NCBI GenBank assembly: GCA_902729315.2
Contig: LR746267.1
Coordinates: 4,899,386-4,963,385 of the forward strand
Source: Spirodela intermedia
Taxonomy: Eukaryota; Streptophyta; Magnoliopsida; Alismatales; Araceae
DNA: 64,000 nucleotides
Direction of reading: 5' to 3'
Part shown: in pieces, positions 29,421 through 41,527 of the stretch
Numbering within the stretch: position 1 is the first letter of the stretch
How the letters are laid out: the number at the start of each line of letters is the position of its first letter
Notes under the pieces: model-generated
Told to the model about the DNA's origin: nothing
Databases searched by the model: none
What the model saw: only the letters and a program-made list of their open reading frames with translations
Made by a program: the position numbers and the translations under genes

Positions 29421-30860
29421 CAAGTGATGCCTCTCTGGACGACTAACAGTACAAGTATTATTTCTCTTATGTATATTAGGCATAAAGGCATTATAAGGTG
29501 AGAGGACTCTGGCTAAAATCAGCTGTGGCCATGTATTGTCGCATTAGGACAGCTCTCAGTCCTGTGCTTGAGGCACCTATCTCTTACTCAAACGAAGTTT
29601 GTTAGGGACGACTTACTATCTCTATAGCCTGGGCCCTCGAGAAGTTGTCAAGCCATCTTCATGCCTTGGCGGGGTCATTTGTCTGCCCATTGGTTATTGT
29701 CAGACTTGGGTCACTCTTAGTACTATCTCCTTCATTGTATTTTCAATTGAAAATATCTTTGCTACCACCGTAGGCAATTGACTAAGCCCCTCCTTCAATA
29801 CCTCAAAATATTTTGATTATTTTGTTACCTCATACAACTCACAGAAAGATCATCACATAACGGATTGTTAGAAGCCCATCATTAATTTTATTTTCCCCCC
29901 CTTTAGCTTTAGTTTCGCTCATTCATCGTCTCCTTGTATAGTAAATTCTACTCAGTTTATAGCCTAATGTTTATGTTTGATTGTAAACCAAAATTCAGGT
30001 GTTGAACACTAAAATTGTTGAGTGAGAATGTCTGTCATTTGTGTCAAGTACCTGCACTTGTAAGAAAAAAATTGGGGGGTTGACCAATATCCATACCATT
30101 TTTGTGCTCATTTAGATGTCCTGGTAGAGATGTCCAAGGAAAAGCACATAAGAGGGCTGGGTTTCGATAAAACAGTACTAAAAATAAATAATTTACGCAT
30201 GCCATTTATGTGCTCAATTTATAGATTGACCCATCAAATACGGTTGACCCTCTTAGAGGCTGCTAGATTAGTTGACCTGACCCATTTGTAAATCTAAAAG
30301 TCAAAAGAGAGTTGGATCCTCAATCCTCACCGGAGACCAGCCACCGGCCAATAGGAGGAAAAGGACTTTCCCTTTTATTTTGAAGTATTAAAAAAAAATA
30401 AGTCGTAGGTGATTACTAAAAATGTCGGCACGTGTGCCTAGAAAAAGAGAGGGCGATGGTGGTTTGCTGTATGTCCAATCGGAAGTGGACACCTCAACCG
30501 TTAGATTCTGGCCAAAAATCGGACCGTTCACCTCCCAGAAGAGGAGATGCCTATTGGGAAAGGGACGCCCTGTCCGCCACCTGGCGCGGGGGCTAGCTAG
30601 CGCCGCCAGCTGGGAGCCGCCCTCTGCTGATCCGACGGTCGATACTCGTCCGGTCGCTCTAGATGAGAGTGTAGTTACCGCAAGACGCACCTCCGTATAG
30701 TGCACTATTATCCGTTCGCGAAAGCAACGGGAAACCCGAGACGGTTGGTGTGCTCGTAATTGCCTAAAACACCCTTCCCCTCCTTTTGAACAGTAGACAA
30801 AGGGTGATTTCGGAAGTCCGCGGTATCTTTCAATAGCATTCCGGCGTAAATATGTCCGTC
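29421..30860. other. Intergenic, no gene recognised
   Basis: AT-rich to 30300, then a more GC-balanced stretch to 30860 that may hold the distal promoter of the WVD2-like gene. A 93-codon plus-strand frame at 30422-30700 has no recognisable domain and a mirror frame on the other strand, so I do not call it. Confidence 0.45.
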
Positions 30861-30924
30861 AGTGTCCTCCCGCCATAAGCATTGGCCGGGCTCTCCATTG
30901 CTTGCTCTCCTCTTCCAGCTCCTC

Positions 30925-30964
<40 letters not shown>

Positions 30965-31380
30965 AGGAGATTGGCGAAGATCTACGGCAGCGGCTGGAGG
31001 CCTCTCTGTGTTCATCGGTAGGAGCTACTGCTGGTTCTGCTCGTGGAATATAGTTTTTCTTTGTTGTTTCTCGTTCGCCTTGTTGTGGAATTCGCCTGAT
31101 GTGGCCGAGGGGTGGTGACCAGTGGATTGTTCCGGTTTTCTTCTGTTTCGGTTCCAATCGAGCGCGGGTGGAGCATTTGGAAAGCTTTGATCCAGTGATT
31201 TTGCTTTTGCTTCCCCCGCAGAGCGTCGCGGAGAGGTGAATTCTGCGTTGTGGACGCGACCGCGTTGCTCGATCGGAGCAGGAAGGTGAGCTGATCGATA
31301 GTGCGTATATTTTTCCAGGTGGTCGTCTGATCCATGAACTGAGTCACTGCAGGACAACGAAGCGTGCTCGATTCCTGGTG
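30861..31380 (+). promoter_or_regulatory. 5' leader/promoter of the WVD2-like gene with (GA)n
   Basis: A (GA)15 array at 30929-30958 is followed by a GC-rich leader up to the ATG at 31381. AG acceptor-like sites (for example CCCGCAG at 31220) suggest the leader may be spliced, but exact leader exons cannot be set. Confidence 0.4.
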
Positions 31381-32975
31381 ATGGAGGCTGATGATGATGT
31401 TCAGGTGGAGCACGCGAACGCTGCTCTTGAGAATGCTTCAGAGACGAACGGGCGGCGTGCTAATCTAAACGACGCCGGCGCCTGGAAACGAAATCCAGCA
31501 CCGGCGGACTCTGTAAATGTCGATGGTCTCCTCCCGCGTGAAATTGGGGGCGGGATCTCTGCGATCACAACGAAAATCGAGGCAGCAAAGGTGTGTATGC
31601 ATAGATATCTCTCTTCGACGCTCGATCCGGTCGGTGATTGAAGACGAATGTGATTGATGCCTTCAATGCCTTTGCAGAAGCCCGCTTCAGACAAGCGGGG
31701 TCGACTGCAACAGAACGCCGCAGAGATGGTCCCTTGGACCGTGGGAGCGGCTCTTCCTCTCTCAACCAAAGGAATTCCGGTCGCCGGCAAGAACAGGGGT
31801 ACCACCGGGTGGAAGCAGCAGAAGCCTGAAACAAACGGTGACCACTTCGTTAGTTAACGAAGTCGCTGCATCTTCTGAATAAAACATAGGTTCTTTGCGT
31901 TCTCCAATCTCCTAGGTGCGTGCCTGATTTTGCGATTTGAGTGCAGGGGCGGGCCCAACCCTGAGCAACCTTCCATACTCGGTAAGCTACACTCCCTTTC
32001 TGCAGATTTAATAGTGGTATCAACTGTCAGTTTTGCCTCTGCTTACTCTTCCCATCCTTCCTCTTGGGCCCGAACATATAAATCATCCTGGTTTGGGCTC
32101 CCAGGATTATGGGTCAGCACGTGCGGCTCTCGGGTCTGATGCATCTGAATCTCCTCGGTAATTTCTCCCGAGGGATGCAACATGTTTCCTTTTCTTTTCT
32201 CTTTTTTCCCACTCTATTTACCCATCTCAAATGAGATGGAAGTAAATTAGATGCCCTGTTCATATCTAAATTTCGCTGTGCAAACTTGGAGATTGGAAAA
32301 TTATTGCACTCATGTGGATTGGATGACGCCGTCTTCCCCATGCAGAGGCGCTGTTCTTCCAGTGCCGCCGCCGCCGGGAAAGAACGGTGGCTCTGGTTTC
32401 TCTTTCAGGTCGGAGGAACGTGCAGAGAAACGGAAGGAGGTGTGTATATCATTTACTCCCGACATCTTTTTCCGGTGGAGTTTATCTAGGGATAGTTTCT
32501 AATTTAGGTGATATTTAATCTTCAACGTGAGCCGCAGTTCTTCCAGAGGCTGGAGGAGAAGTTTCAGGCGATAGAAGCGGAGAAAACCGACCTGGAGGCG
32601 AGGTCAAAGGTCAATTGCTGACTCCAACACTCCTCGAGGAGAACCTGCTTTTGGACTCCGCGTAGCGGGGATAGTTGACTTTCCCGCTATCTTTGGGTGG
32701 TGTAGGAGAGCCAGGAGGCCGAGATCAAAGAGCTCAGGAAGCGATTGATATTCAAGGCGGCGCCCATGCCAAGCTTCTACAGAGAGCCTCCCCCGCCGAA
32801 GGTTGAACTGAAAAAGGTAGGTAGTTGACCCGCAGAAATTATTCGATATTAAGCTGTATATTTTTCTGAGTACAGATACCTTAGAAATCTGCCACTCCAA
32901 CTCAAACTTTTCTACAAGTAAATAATAATCTTTCTATCCCAAGATCACAATTTTTGCTTGAGTGCAATATTAAAT

Positions 32976-33056
<81 letters not shown>

Positions 33057-33443
33057 ATAGATGAATATTTATTGTTCTCTCTCCACACTGATGCTATCCA
33101 TTGATTTCTCGGTCTGTTTGACGGTGAGTGCTGAATGCGGCAGATACCGACGACTCGTCCGAGATCGCCGAAACTGGGACGCCACAAAACCTCCTCCATC
33201 GCCGCCGGTGCCGATTTAACGGCGGGAACCTCGCCGGAAGCGGCTAGAGTCGTGGCCCGACCCGCCGCGGTTCCCGAGAAGTCAACTCGGAGGTCAACCT
33301 GGGGGCTGCCGCCGGGGGAAGTCGACGGCGTTGACCTGGTGGGTCGTCGCAGGGAGGCGGCGTCTTCTGAAGGCAAGACGAAGGCCCGGAAGCCCCTCAG
33401 CTTCCCCAAGCCCGCCCATTTTCAGGTCCCCATCAAAGGTTGA
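31381..33443 (+). CDS. WVD2-like microtubule-associated protein (TPX2 C-terminal domain)
   Basis: Eight exons: 31381-31590, 31678-31837, 31947-31981, 32105-32157, 32346-32439, 32538-32609, 32706-32816, 33144-33443; about 344 residues, phases consistent. The N-terminal half is acidic then basic and low in complexity. The TPX2-type domain (Pfam PF06886) covers about residues 170-260: [15 protein letters not shown], the hallmark [16 protein letters not shown] (KLEEK motif), [20 protein letters not shown] and [16 protein letters not shown]. This organisation is that of WAVE-DAMPENED2/WDL proteins, which bind and bundle cortical microtubules and affect anisotropic growth. The C-terminal tail is basic with RPRSPKLGR. 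Intron 7 contains the longest (CT)n in the window. Confidence 0.92.
32981..33053 (+). repeat. (CT)36 microsatellite in WVD2-like intron 7
   Basis: 73 bases of uninterrupted CT, the longest simple repeat in the window. It lies about 90 bases before the exon 8 acceptor. Confidence 0.97.
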
Positions 33444-33942
33444 CCCTGCCTCCAAGCTCTCCTCTTGTTGCTTGTCTGTGTGACTGTGTGAAGAGAGAGA
33501 GAGAGAGAGAGAGACTAGTTTCTGGCGTTCAAACAGCACTGGTTCACGGTCGAGTGTTCATAAAAATACCATATTTACTCACACATCTTCCCCAAAGTTG
33601 CCTGCGCCACCATTCCAATTTTCATCACCTATATTCGAGCTTCACAAATACCTGGTAATAATATTACTCTCTCTCTCTCTCTAGAGAAGCTTCAGGTCGA
33701 GGAGGAAGACCATATACATATATAGAACTAGATATATTCGTATATTTCATTGGACGAGGAGAAGCGTCGTCGCCTCGCTGCGGTCTGTCATGTGAAAGCA
33801 ACTCTGCGCCAGCTCTGGAGTCCCCTCACTTCTGATCATCGGCAGGCGCTGAAACTCCACCGCCACCCCACCGCGGCAAACACTCCGCAGGCCGCCTCCA
33901 TCAACCTCCCTGCCGCAGAGAGTCCACCGTAAGAGCTCCCAT

Positions 33943-33993
<51 letters not shown>

Positions 33994-34439
33994 AGAAAGG
34001 GAGAGGTGGAATTGAGTCAACGGCTCGAGGGTTTTATGAGAACTGGCGGGGTTCTTCTCCCCCCGCATGATCCGGAGGTTTCCACGGCGATGGGGAACTG
34101 AGGGCGGTTGCACCAGAGGAGAGAGAGAGAGAGAGAGACCAAGGGTCGGCCCCAGCCTTCCTTCTTCAAGAAAATAAGAACCCTAAACCAGAAACAATGG
34201 CAAAGAGCCCCCACTCTCTTGTTCCACTCGTCCTCCCCGAAGAAAACCAGAAACAGTGACTAGGGACTCCCACTGAATCGGATCATCATCCCAACCCAGA
34301 GCAATTGTGAGCGAAGAACATCCCAAACTGGTCATTTATCCTTCGGAAAAGAACTAAAAAGAATTGATACGCCGAGAGACCAAAAAATATGCAGAACCCG
34401 GAGATGATACGCCAAGAGCTCTGAAAAAAGTTGACTTTT
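33444..34439. other. Convergent intergenic region with GA/CT arrays
   Basis: 1 kb between the ends of the WVD2-like gene (+) and the FLA gene (-). It contains GA at 33491-33512, CT at 33666-33682, a longer GA array at 33945-33993 and GA at 34120-34138. It should hold both 3' UTRs. A missing last exon of the FLA gene may lie here but was not found. Confidence 0.5.
33945..33993 (+). repeat. (GA)n array
   Basis: Two GA arrays separated by one AAA interruption, between the convergent WVD2-like and FLA genes. Confidence 0.92.
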
Positions 34440-35722
34440 TTAAGGAAAAACAGAAATCTTCAAGCAAAAAAAAAAGAAGATGCCAGAGCATGCATGCAGA
34501 GAGCGGAAGGGAAGGGAAGGGAAGGGAAGAGAGGGATTAACGAGGATACTGCTCGCTGACTGATCTCTCCTTGCCTTGACGGCGGGTTTCGCCGCCGCCG
34601 CCTGAGGCCGTTCCTCCTCCGGCGGGGGGAAGAGCACAGCGTCAATGCCCTGCACGGAGATCCTTCCGTCGGTGTAGATGTCCGGGCCAACGAGGTAGGC
34701 GGCTCCCCCGCCCCCTCCAAACTTCACGGAGCCGTCGGCCTCCCGCGCTGACACCCGGTAAGGTACCCGCAGCGTCTCGTAGCTCACCTTCCCCCACCGG
34801 CGCACGGCGGTGTACATGCTCTCCTCCGTCTGGTACTCCGCTATCAGGTGGTAGTACACCATCTTCTCCGGCGCGCCGGCCTCGCTCAGTCGCTCGCCGG
34901 CGGCGACCCTCCCCATCGCCTCGTCGCTGGGGACCAGCACCGTCAGCACGTACCCCTCCGCCACCAGCCGACCCATCTCCGCCGCCACCGCCGTCAGGTT
35001 CACCAGCACGTCCGCCATCTCCCCGTAACCCCCGTACTGCACCAGCGCATCCATGAAGCTCCTCACCCGCCGCCTCCCGCTCCACCTGTTGCCGCCGCCC
35101 TTAGCCGGCCCCGGCGCCGGCGACGGAGTCACCACCAGAGCGGCGGCGGCGGCGGACGTGGAGGAGGAGATGGGCATCGCTGGCAGCGGCGGCGGTTGAA
35201 GGCTTGCTGGACGGAAAGGGGGACGAGGAGGCGGTCGAGGCCGTGGATGACGCCATCGGGGAGAAGGAAGGCGTCGGGGAGAACGACGGCGGCGAGGTCG
35301 ACGAGGAGGAGGCGGCGGCGGCGGCGGCTGAGGAGGAGGCGGTGGGAGGGGTTGAGGGAGAGGAGGGGGACGGCGCCGGCGCCGGTGGGCCAGGCGGCGG
35401 AGGGGAGGCGGAGGGGGAGGAGGTGGGAGAGGAGGAGGGCGCGGAGGCACGGGAGGTTGCCGAGCTGGAGGAGGAAGCGGCGGAGCTCGGGGTGGAGGAC
35501 CTCGTTCAGAGGGGCGAAGATGGTGAGGTTGTGCTTGCCCACCAGGGCCTCCAGCTCCGGGAGGAGGAGGGCCTTCTCCACCAGCTCCGCCAGCTCCGTG
35601 TACGGAGAGTCCAGAAGCGCCGCCAGCATCGAGGAGCTTCTTGAAGAAGAGGAGTAGTTGGAAGGCAATGCGGATGCGGAGAAGATAAGGAGGAGCAAGG
35701 CAGCGGCGCCGCGGGTCCCCAT
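34440..35722 (-). CDS. Fasciclin-like arabinogalactan protein (FLA15-18 type), reading frame broken between FAS1 domains
   Basis: From ATG 35722, a signal peptide (MGTRGAAALLLLIFSASA) leads into the first FAS1 domain (LAELVEKALLLPELEALVGK, LTIFAPLNEVLHPELRRFLL, GVIHGLDRLLVP), which stays open to a stop at 35129. The second FAS1 domain (DALVQYGGYGEMADVLVNLT, GYVLTVLVPSDEAMGR, YYHLIAEYQTEESMYTAVRR, GPDIYTDGRISVQGIDAVLF) is in another frame, open to 34440. The switch must occur between about 35130 and 35194, in a CCGCCG-rich linker. No plausible intron fits, so a 1- or 2-base indel is likely, either an assembly error or a true mutation. The last 40 or so codons after PAVKARRDQ look like read-through into UTR; a C-terminal exon may be missing. 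The family is secreted and cell-wall or membrane associated. Domain match is to FLA17/FLA18-like proteins from memory. Confidence 0.82.
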
Positions 35723-36702
35723 CGCCGGCGGCAAATGTGCTTCCTGTGCCCTCCTTTCTCCTTTTCTTCCCCGGCTCCTGCCTGTTTCTTCTCCTTCTCC
35801 TCCCTCCGCTGTCCAGGGCCAGCGAGAGAGAGAGAGAGATTGCCAACTCCGTCGAGGCGAGCTGAAGACAGGGCCCAGCGTGCAGGCGATGCTTGCGGCG
35901 AAAAAACAGGGATTCACAGCTCTCCCTCTCTACTGTGTCCTACATGCACGGCCCAGATGCCATCTCTCTCTCTCTCTCTCTCTCCTCTCTCGATATATCT
36001 TCTCTCACTTCTGTGTGTACTCCCGTGATCTAGTGGAGGGGGGAAACGTAGGCTCTGCTCTTCCGCCGCAGGAAAAAGGGAGCATGCTTTTACCAGTCAT
36101 ACCATCCCCTATCAGCCCACGGGACTTCCGATTGGGGTCAATAAGGTCATTGTCCACCTCCAAAAAGGCCCCCCGTAATTATTCTCTGCCATCTCAATTA
36201 ACACACACACACCTAGCGAGAGAGAGAGAGAGAGAGAGAGAAGTACCTCCCGACAAGTGTTCTCGCGTGCCGTCTGGTCAGACCGCTGACCGCTGGTGGA
36301 CGGCCAGATACACGAGCGGCAAGACCCAACGGTGGATTTCAGATGGGGCCCGCTCGCTTGCCACGTCCAGGCTCACAGGAAAACCCAACTCGGTTAGCAG
36401 GGATCGTAACGGCAAATAAGACATTTAGTGATTTATATCATATATATATCATATTTTTCAAAAGGGCGGGTTTCTCGGGAAACACGGTGAATAAATTCCG
36501 GCGAAATATTTACACAGAACCGAGAGCGTCGAGTGTCCTCTTCTCCTTCTTGTTCTCCCTCTCACCGTGGAAGCGAGAGGATCAAACTAAACCCTCGCTC
36601 GCTGCCTGCGGCACAGTCGTGAGAGAGAGAAGGAAAGAAAAGGAGAAGAAGATAGCGAGGGGCAGACATACATACCTCCTCTGAACGGAAACCCGTCGAG
36701 TT
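35723..36702. promoter_or_regulatory. FLA promoter and 3' flank of RHF2A-like gene
   Basis: About 1 kb with GA at 35825-35840, CT at 35962-35986, AC plus GA at 36201-36241 and a (TCATATA) patch near 36437-36452. The part next to 35722 should be the FLA promoter and leader; the part next to 36702 the 3' UTR of the RING gene. No other gene is supported. Confidence 0.45.
36201..36241 (+). repeat. Compound (AC)n/(GA)n
   Basis: Six AC units, a short spacer, then about 12 GA units, in the region upstream of the FLA gene. Confidence 0.88.
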
Positions 36703-39700
36703 TCAGAGACCGGAGGCGGCGGCCACCGACGACGACGACCCGGGGCCGCCGCTCTTCTCCGGCGCCGCCGCCGCCGCCGCCGTCGGCCCGCTGGAGGATG
36801 AGGAGGAAGCGGCGGCGGCGGCGGCGCCATCGTCGGGGGGGGGGTGGGTGTCGCGCAAGTCGAGGCGCTCGATCATCCGGGAGACGGTAGTGATGCCTTG
36901 GTTGATCTCCCTCCTCACCTCCGAGCCGAGGTCGGACACGGAGGAGCCCCGCGAGAAGAACCTCTCCTTCCACCCCCTCGTGCTCTTCGTGATCGTCTCC
37001 TTGTACCTCACAGACACCGCGTTCAGCCGAGATTTGAGGCTCTCCGAGAAGGACTGCAGCTCCGACGACGGCCCCGGCCCCCCAGAATTCCTGCCATTAA
37101 TCAGAATCAGATCCAGAACAAGTCACTACAGTTAAAAAAAAAAAACATGGCGTACCAGTTCATGGCGGATGGCCGGGATGAGGAAGAGGACGACTCCTGG
37201 GTTCCTCCACTGGGCAGCGGCGGCGGCGGCGGCGGCGGCGCAGGAGGGGAGGGGCTGGCAGCGGAGGAGGCGCCGACAGATGGGTGATCGCCGTCGGTTT
37301 CTCTCTCCTCGGAGGAAGGGGGAAGAGGGTAGTGGGGGTGAGCGGGGAAGACCAGGAACTGCGGATGGTGGCCCTGGCCGCCGGCTGGCCTCCGGCGGCC
37401 GCCGTCACGCCGGCCCAGGTGGCGGGTCCTCCCCATCGCGGCGGCGGCGGCCAGATGCTGGATGATCCGTTCCTCCAGCTCTGCGTCGTTTACCCCCACC
37501 GGCAACTGCCGAGGACCACAACAAGTACTTGCAGATGAAGATGATGATGACGATGATGATGATGATGATGATGATTGATGACGTTGAAGAACGGGGGAGG
37601 GGTGGAGAGAAAGGGTTTTTACGTGTTGCAGTTCGAAATCGCCGACGACAGGATGATGGAACAAGGCCGTGGTACCCCGTGGCTGACTGAACCTTAAGCT
37701 CCTTTCCCTCTCTACCGCCTCGAGAAGCTCTTGGCTGAAGAAGAAGAAAACGGGGGGCCAAGAAAAAAAGTTGTATCCGATTAAGTGACCAACCAACTGA
37801 TTGATGATAGCGAAAGAGATGAATATGGCAGATGAAGCAAACCTCGTAGGATCCTTCAAAGTGATCAGCTGCCAGCACATCGGGCATTGGGAGCTCCTCT
37901 GGCACCTACAAATAGATTGACAAGAGAAAACGAGAGCTTGTTACCAAGAGGAAAAATCATCTCTCAGAGATGAAGAACTGTGACTCGGAATCCATTCCAG
38001 AAAGCACATCACCTAATACATAACTTTTCCCTTTTATTTAGCACAAAACGTCATGAATAACGCAGGGTGCACTGGTTTTCGAAATTATGATGAATAACTT
38101 AACTTCCCACATTTTATAGTCCTTGACAGCAAGCACCAACTTTGAGATATGGATCTCTTTGATGCAGCTATAGTTTCTGGAATGATGTCGGAGTACTATA
38201 CACACAGTTCAGAGGAAATTATTTTGGCACGGCAAGGTCATTATCTCCTATTGTGATCACAGTGAATCCATGACAGGCCAAAGGCTCTAACGAAAAAAAC
38301 GATTTTTCTACCAAACATCCAGTGAAATGTCAGTCTGATGTCTACCTTCCCACGATGAATGTCGAGGCCTCTTGTCTTGGCAATTACATCTGTTAATTGC
38401 CTTGCCTCTTGGCACTTTTTTCTTGTTTTTTGCTACCAACCGTTTCTGTCGCTATCAAGATCATAGGCTCTATGTCAACTCCATGCCTATTCGCCTCCTC
38501 AGAGGATAGGATTAGAATATTATGTGATATCGATCAACAAAAACAGCAAGGTAATTGTCGACAAACTTAACTTGCTGAGGAAGGCTATATATAAAGGGTA
38601 GGCGATTCAATCTTAGTCTAGCTAAAAATAGGCTATAGATATCCCAGAAATGTCTTCAGCCAAACAGAAAAGACTTTTCCATTCGAAGAGCAGAATGCAG
38701 GGAGCCTAAAGTCGTTAAAACAGCAACACATCAGAGATGCCATCACTTCACCGAAGAAAAAGAGCAAGGGACGTGAGAATCTTCACTCAGCCTATCCCAA
38801 GTGTTCTTAAAAGAGTCTTCTAATTTTCCATGCTCACTGTGGAAATACCCTAGGACCCATATATCAGATAATCCAACTCATCTAGTAAATGGTGTATTAC
38901 ATCATATGATGGAAGAAACTTATGACATGAGAAGTGCTGACTCACGTTACAAGATGAGAAAGAAGAAACTTATGACTGGAGAAACATGTTTAGGATTCTG
39001 AGAAAATCCAATCATACATTAAAGATAGATTGGGTACTCCACAGGTGAGGTACATTTGATCCGTAATTCATCCACTAGATTCCCCATCGTCTTTCATTCG
39101 GATGATCAGAAATCTCTTTAAAAATCTTGGATAGAATGGTCCTATATCATCAATCCGTATAATTTAAATATATAAAAAACATTCTTTCTGGAAGTGACAT
39201 GTAATCGTTAAATGATAAAATGTATGTAAAGTGTCTGATTGATGAGCCCTTCCAAATTAAAACAGCCACTATCATTTGTCATTGATTAAAAGGGATAAAG
39301 CGCAGATATAGTCTGAGAAAGTGATCACTAATATGGGAAAAGCACCTTAAGAATTGCCATCAATAATTGTCAGACGACTGAACTGGTCTAAGATACCTAG
39401 GAGAGGGCAGTACCCTCGAAAACATCAAACAGTAAAACCTATAGACCGGAAAAGACTATCTAGACGCATGTTATAAATAATGTTAGGCAATTGAATTAAT
39501 CCAACATAGCTCTCAAAAGGTGGGAATTAACCTGCTGAGACACAATATAACAAGAAAGAAAACAACTGTCCCAAAACTGAACCATCAATTAGCATCTAAA
39601 CCATGACAACCAGAAGAAATCTGGTAGCTAGTCAAGATAGTAAGCGGAGAAATCAAGGAGAAAGTGTGGCATGTATAAAGCCAATGCGAACCATTCCAGA

Positions 39701-40003
39701 ATGCACTGGAGATGAAACTCGTGTTTGCACCCTGTCACCTGCACCAAGTGAAAGAAAAATAGGATTATCAGAAGACACTAGCATCATCAGGTAAAAACTG
39801 CTAAAATTATAGTGACTATAACTCAAATTAAACTCAAGAGGCATTCCACATCGAAAAGACAAGCTAAAATTTACCGTTGAAGGATCACTCTCACAGAAAT
39901 TTTCGAGGCATATGCTACATGCGTCATCACAAGCATCTTGTATACCTCCTTCCACAAATGCAGCAGCCGATGAGAGCTTCTCCATTATCACCGTCTTGTC
40001 CAT
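36703..40003 (-). CDS. RHF2A: RING-H2 E3 ubiquitin ligase, RHF2A-like
   Basis: Six exons on the minus strand: 40003-39875, 39738-39692, 37905-37843, 37734-37623, 37505-37156, 37090-36703; about 362 residues. The RING-H2 finger spans residues 29-69 (CSIC…CKHEFHLQC…CPMC), with all eight zinc ligands present. It is followed by the family blocks LKDPTRSQELLEAVERE, LFHHPVVGDFELQH, ELEERIIQHLAAAAAMGR, and the C-terminal SFSESLKSRLNAVSVRYKET and GSEVRREINQGITTVSRMIE. Order and sequence match Arabidopsis RHF2A, which with RHF1A promotes degradation of the CDK inhibitor KRP6 in gametogenesis (established for Arabidopsis). Intron 2 is 1.8 kb. Introns 3 (108 nt) and 4 (117 nt) are multiples of three and free of stops. 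ATG 40003 has no in-frame stop between it and the upstream acceptor; a second Met lies six codons on. Confidence 0.92.
37532..37576 (-). repeat. (ATC)n-type microsatellite in RHF2A intron 4
   Basis: Plus-strand GATGAT units (with a few GACGAT) fill the middle of the 117 nt intron. In the gene's frame they read as poly-Ser, which explains a serine run in the unspliced frame. Confidence 0.85.
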
Positions 40004-41060
40004 GAACCAATCTGCACACCTGAAAATATATATGAATAGAGGTTAAGCAGAGACAAACACCCAGCGTTCATTATGACCATCATAACGTTCGAAATGACGA
40101 TCAAAGAAAAAATCAAAAATAGGAACCAAAGAATTATAAAAAATGTCTCAGTAACCTCTGTTTGACAGATATTAGGTCCTCGATCTACAATTTGTTGGAA
40201 AAGGATATATGACGCAAATTATGGCCAAAAATTTGACGACATATCCAAGTGTTCATCGTTTCCACTGCCTTAGAACGTGTAACAAGGAGTTCCATACATA
40301 TTAGATCCCCGGTGTATAAACACGAACGCAAAAAATACATGAATCAGTTTCGGCCCCAAAATTGACAACTCAAACAGAAATAAACATTGACGGAATAAAT
40401 CACCTATCACGAGAATGATTTGGCAATTTTTCAATCCGTTAACCAGGCAATCAAACAGACAGAAACGCGCTCGAGCCTATGACATAGGATAACGAAATCA
40501 TTCCCTTTCAAAAGCTAGCAGAGAGAATCTCGGAAACGTCATTCAGCATGAAAAGGCACGCAATCGCGGGATGGAATTGAAGGTAAAATGATAATAAGAA
40601 AGGGGATACAGAATCAACGATCTAATGATTACAACAAATCGTTGCAGGCCAGATCCCCCGTTGTCAGGGCCACAGAATCAACGAGAAGCATCTAGATAAG
40701 CATGGAGAACGCACCTAACGGAAAAGATACCTCCCCTTCCCCCTTCTCACCTTCCCCCCTTTTCCTACCAGAGATAGTCCATGATTCCAATAATCGGCCG
40801 CCGTCAACTAATGAGATCGAACAAAATTTTCGCTCACCGGCGCGATCAAACTACCCCGGAGACTTTCGTGGCGCCACCGCCGTAATCAACCAGCAGGGCA
40901 CCGGCACGCGAATGGGAGAGAGCGGACACCGTAGGCTGGAAAGCGATGGCCGAAGAGGAAACGAGCGCGTTCCTCTCTCTCTCTAGAGCCTCTTCCTGCG
41001 CCTTGCAGCCGAAGGGGAAAAAGTATGAAGAAGCCATATATATAGCCTTAGCAAACAAGT
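40004..41060 (-). promoter_or_regulatory. 5' leader, leader intron and TATA box of the RHF2A-like gene
   Basis: The coding exon is preceded by an acceptor (TTTTCAG at about 40020). A TATA-like CTATATATATGG sits at about 41034-41046 on the minus strand, so a first non-coding exon of roughly 41010-40830 followed by a leader intron is likely. The exact donor is not assigned. Confidence 0.45.
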
Positions 41061-41484
41061 ATTTACATTTACGTCCCTATTCGATCTCTGCACCACATTT
41101 CTACTCTGAATTTATATAGTACTAAACGTCAACCGGAGGAGGTGAAAAAATAATGAGGTCATCTTAACCGCGCCTATCGAAGACATTTGGCCAGGACTTC
41201 GTCACCGCCCGGTGTTTGATATGTCCTCCCCGCGGACCCCAGGCTTTTTGCAAGGCCCACGGACCAGTCATTTTAAAACCCATTCGGGCCAATCCACAGG
41301 CCCAATCAGCCCCCCTCGTTGACGTAAAAGAAACCAATCCCGTAATTCTCTAAAGCATCTTTCTCTCTAAATATATATATATATATATAATATTACATAA
41401 TTTCGGAATTCTAATTTTAAGGAAAATTTGGAAGAACCATGATCAGAATTTTCGGGCCGGACTCCACCATATCAAAACGGGGCC

Positions 41485-41527
<43 letters not shown>

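Noticed and set aside
32945-33409. Poly (Arg-Glu) frame on the minus strand through the longest CT array
   Set aside because: Microsatellite translation plus antisense of the WVD2-like last exon.
34848-35657. Long plus-strand frames across the FLA gene
   Set aside because: Antisense shadows with Arg/Glu-rich low-complexity content from GC-rich codons.
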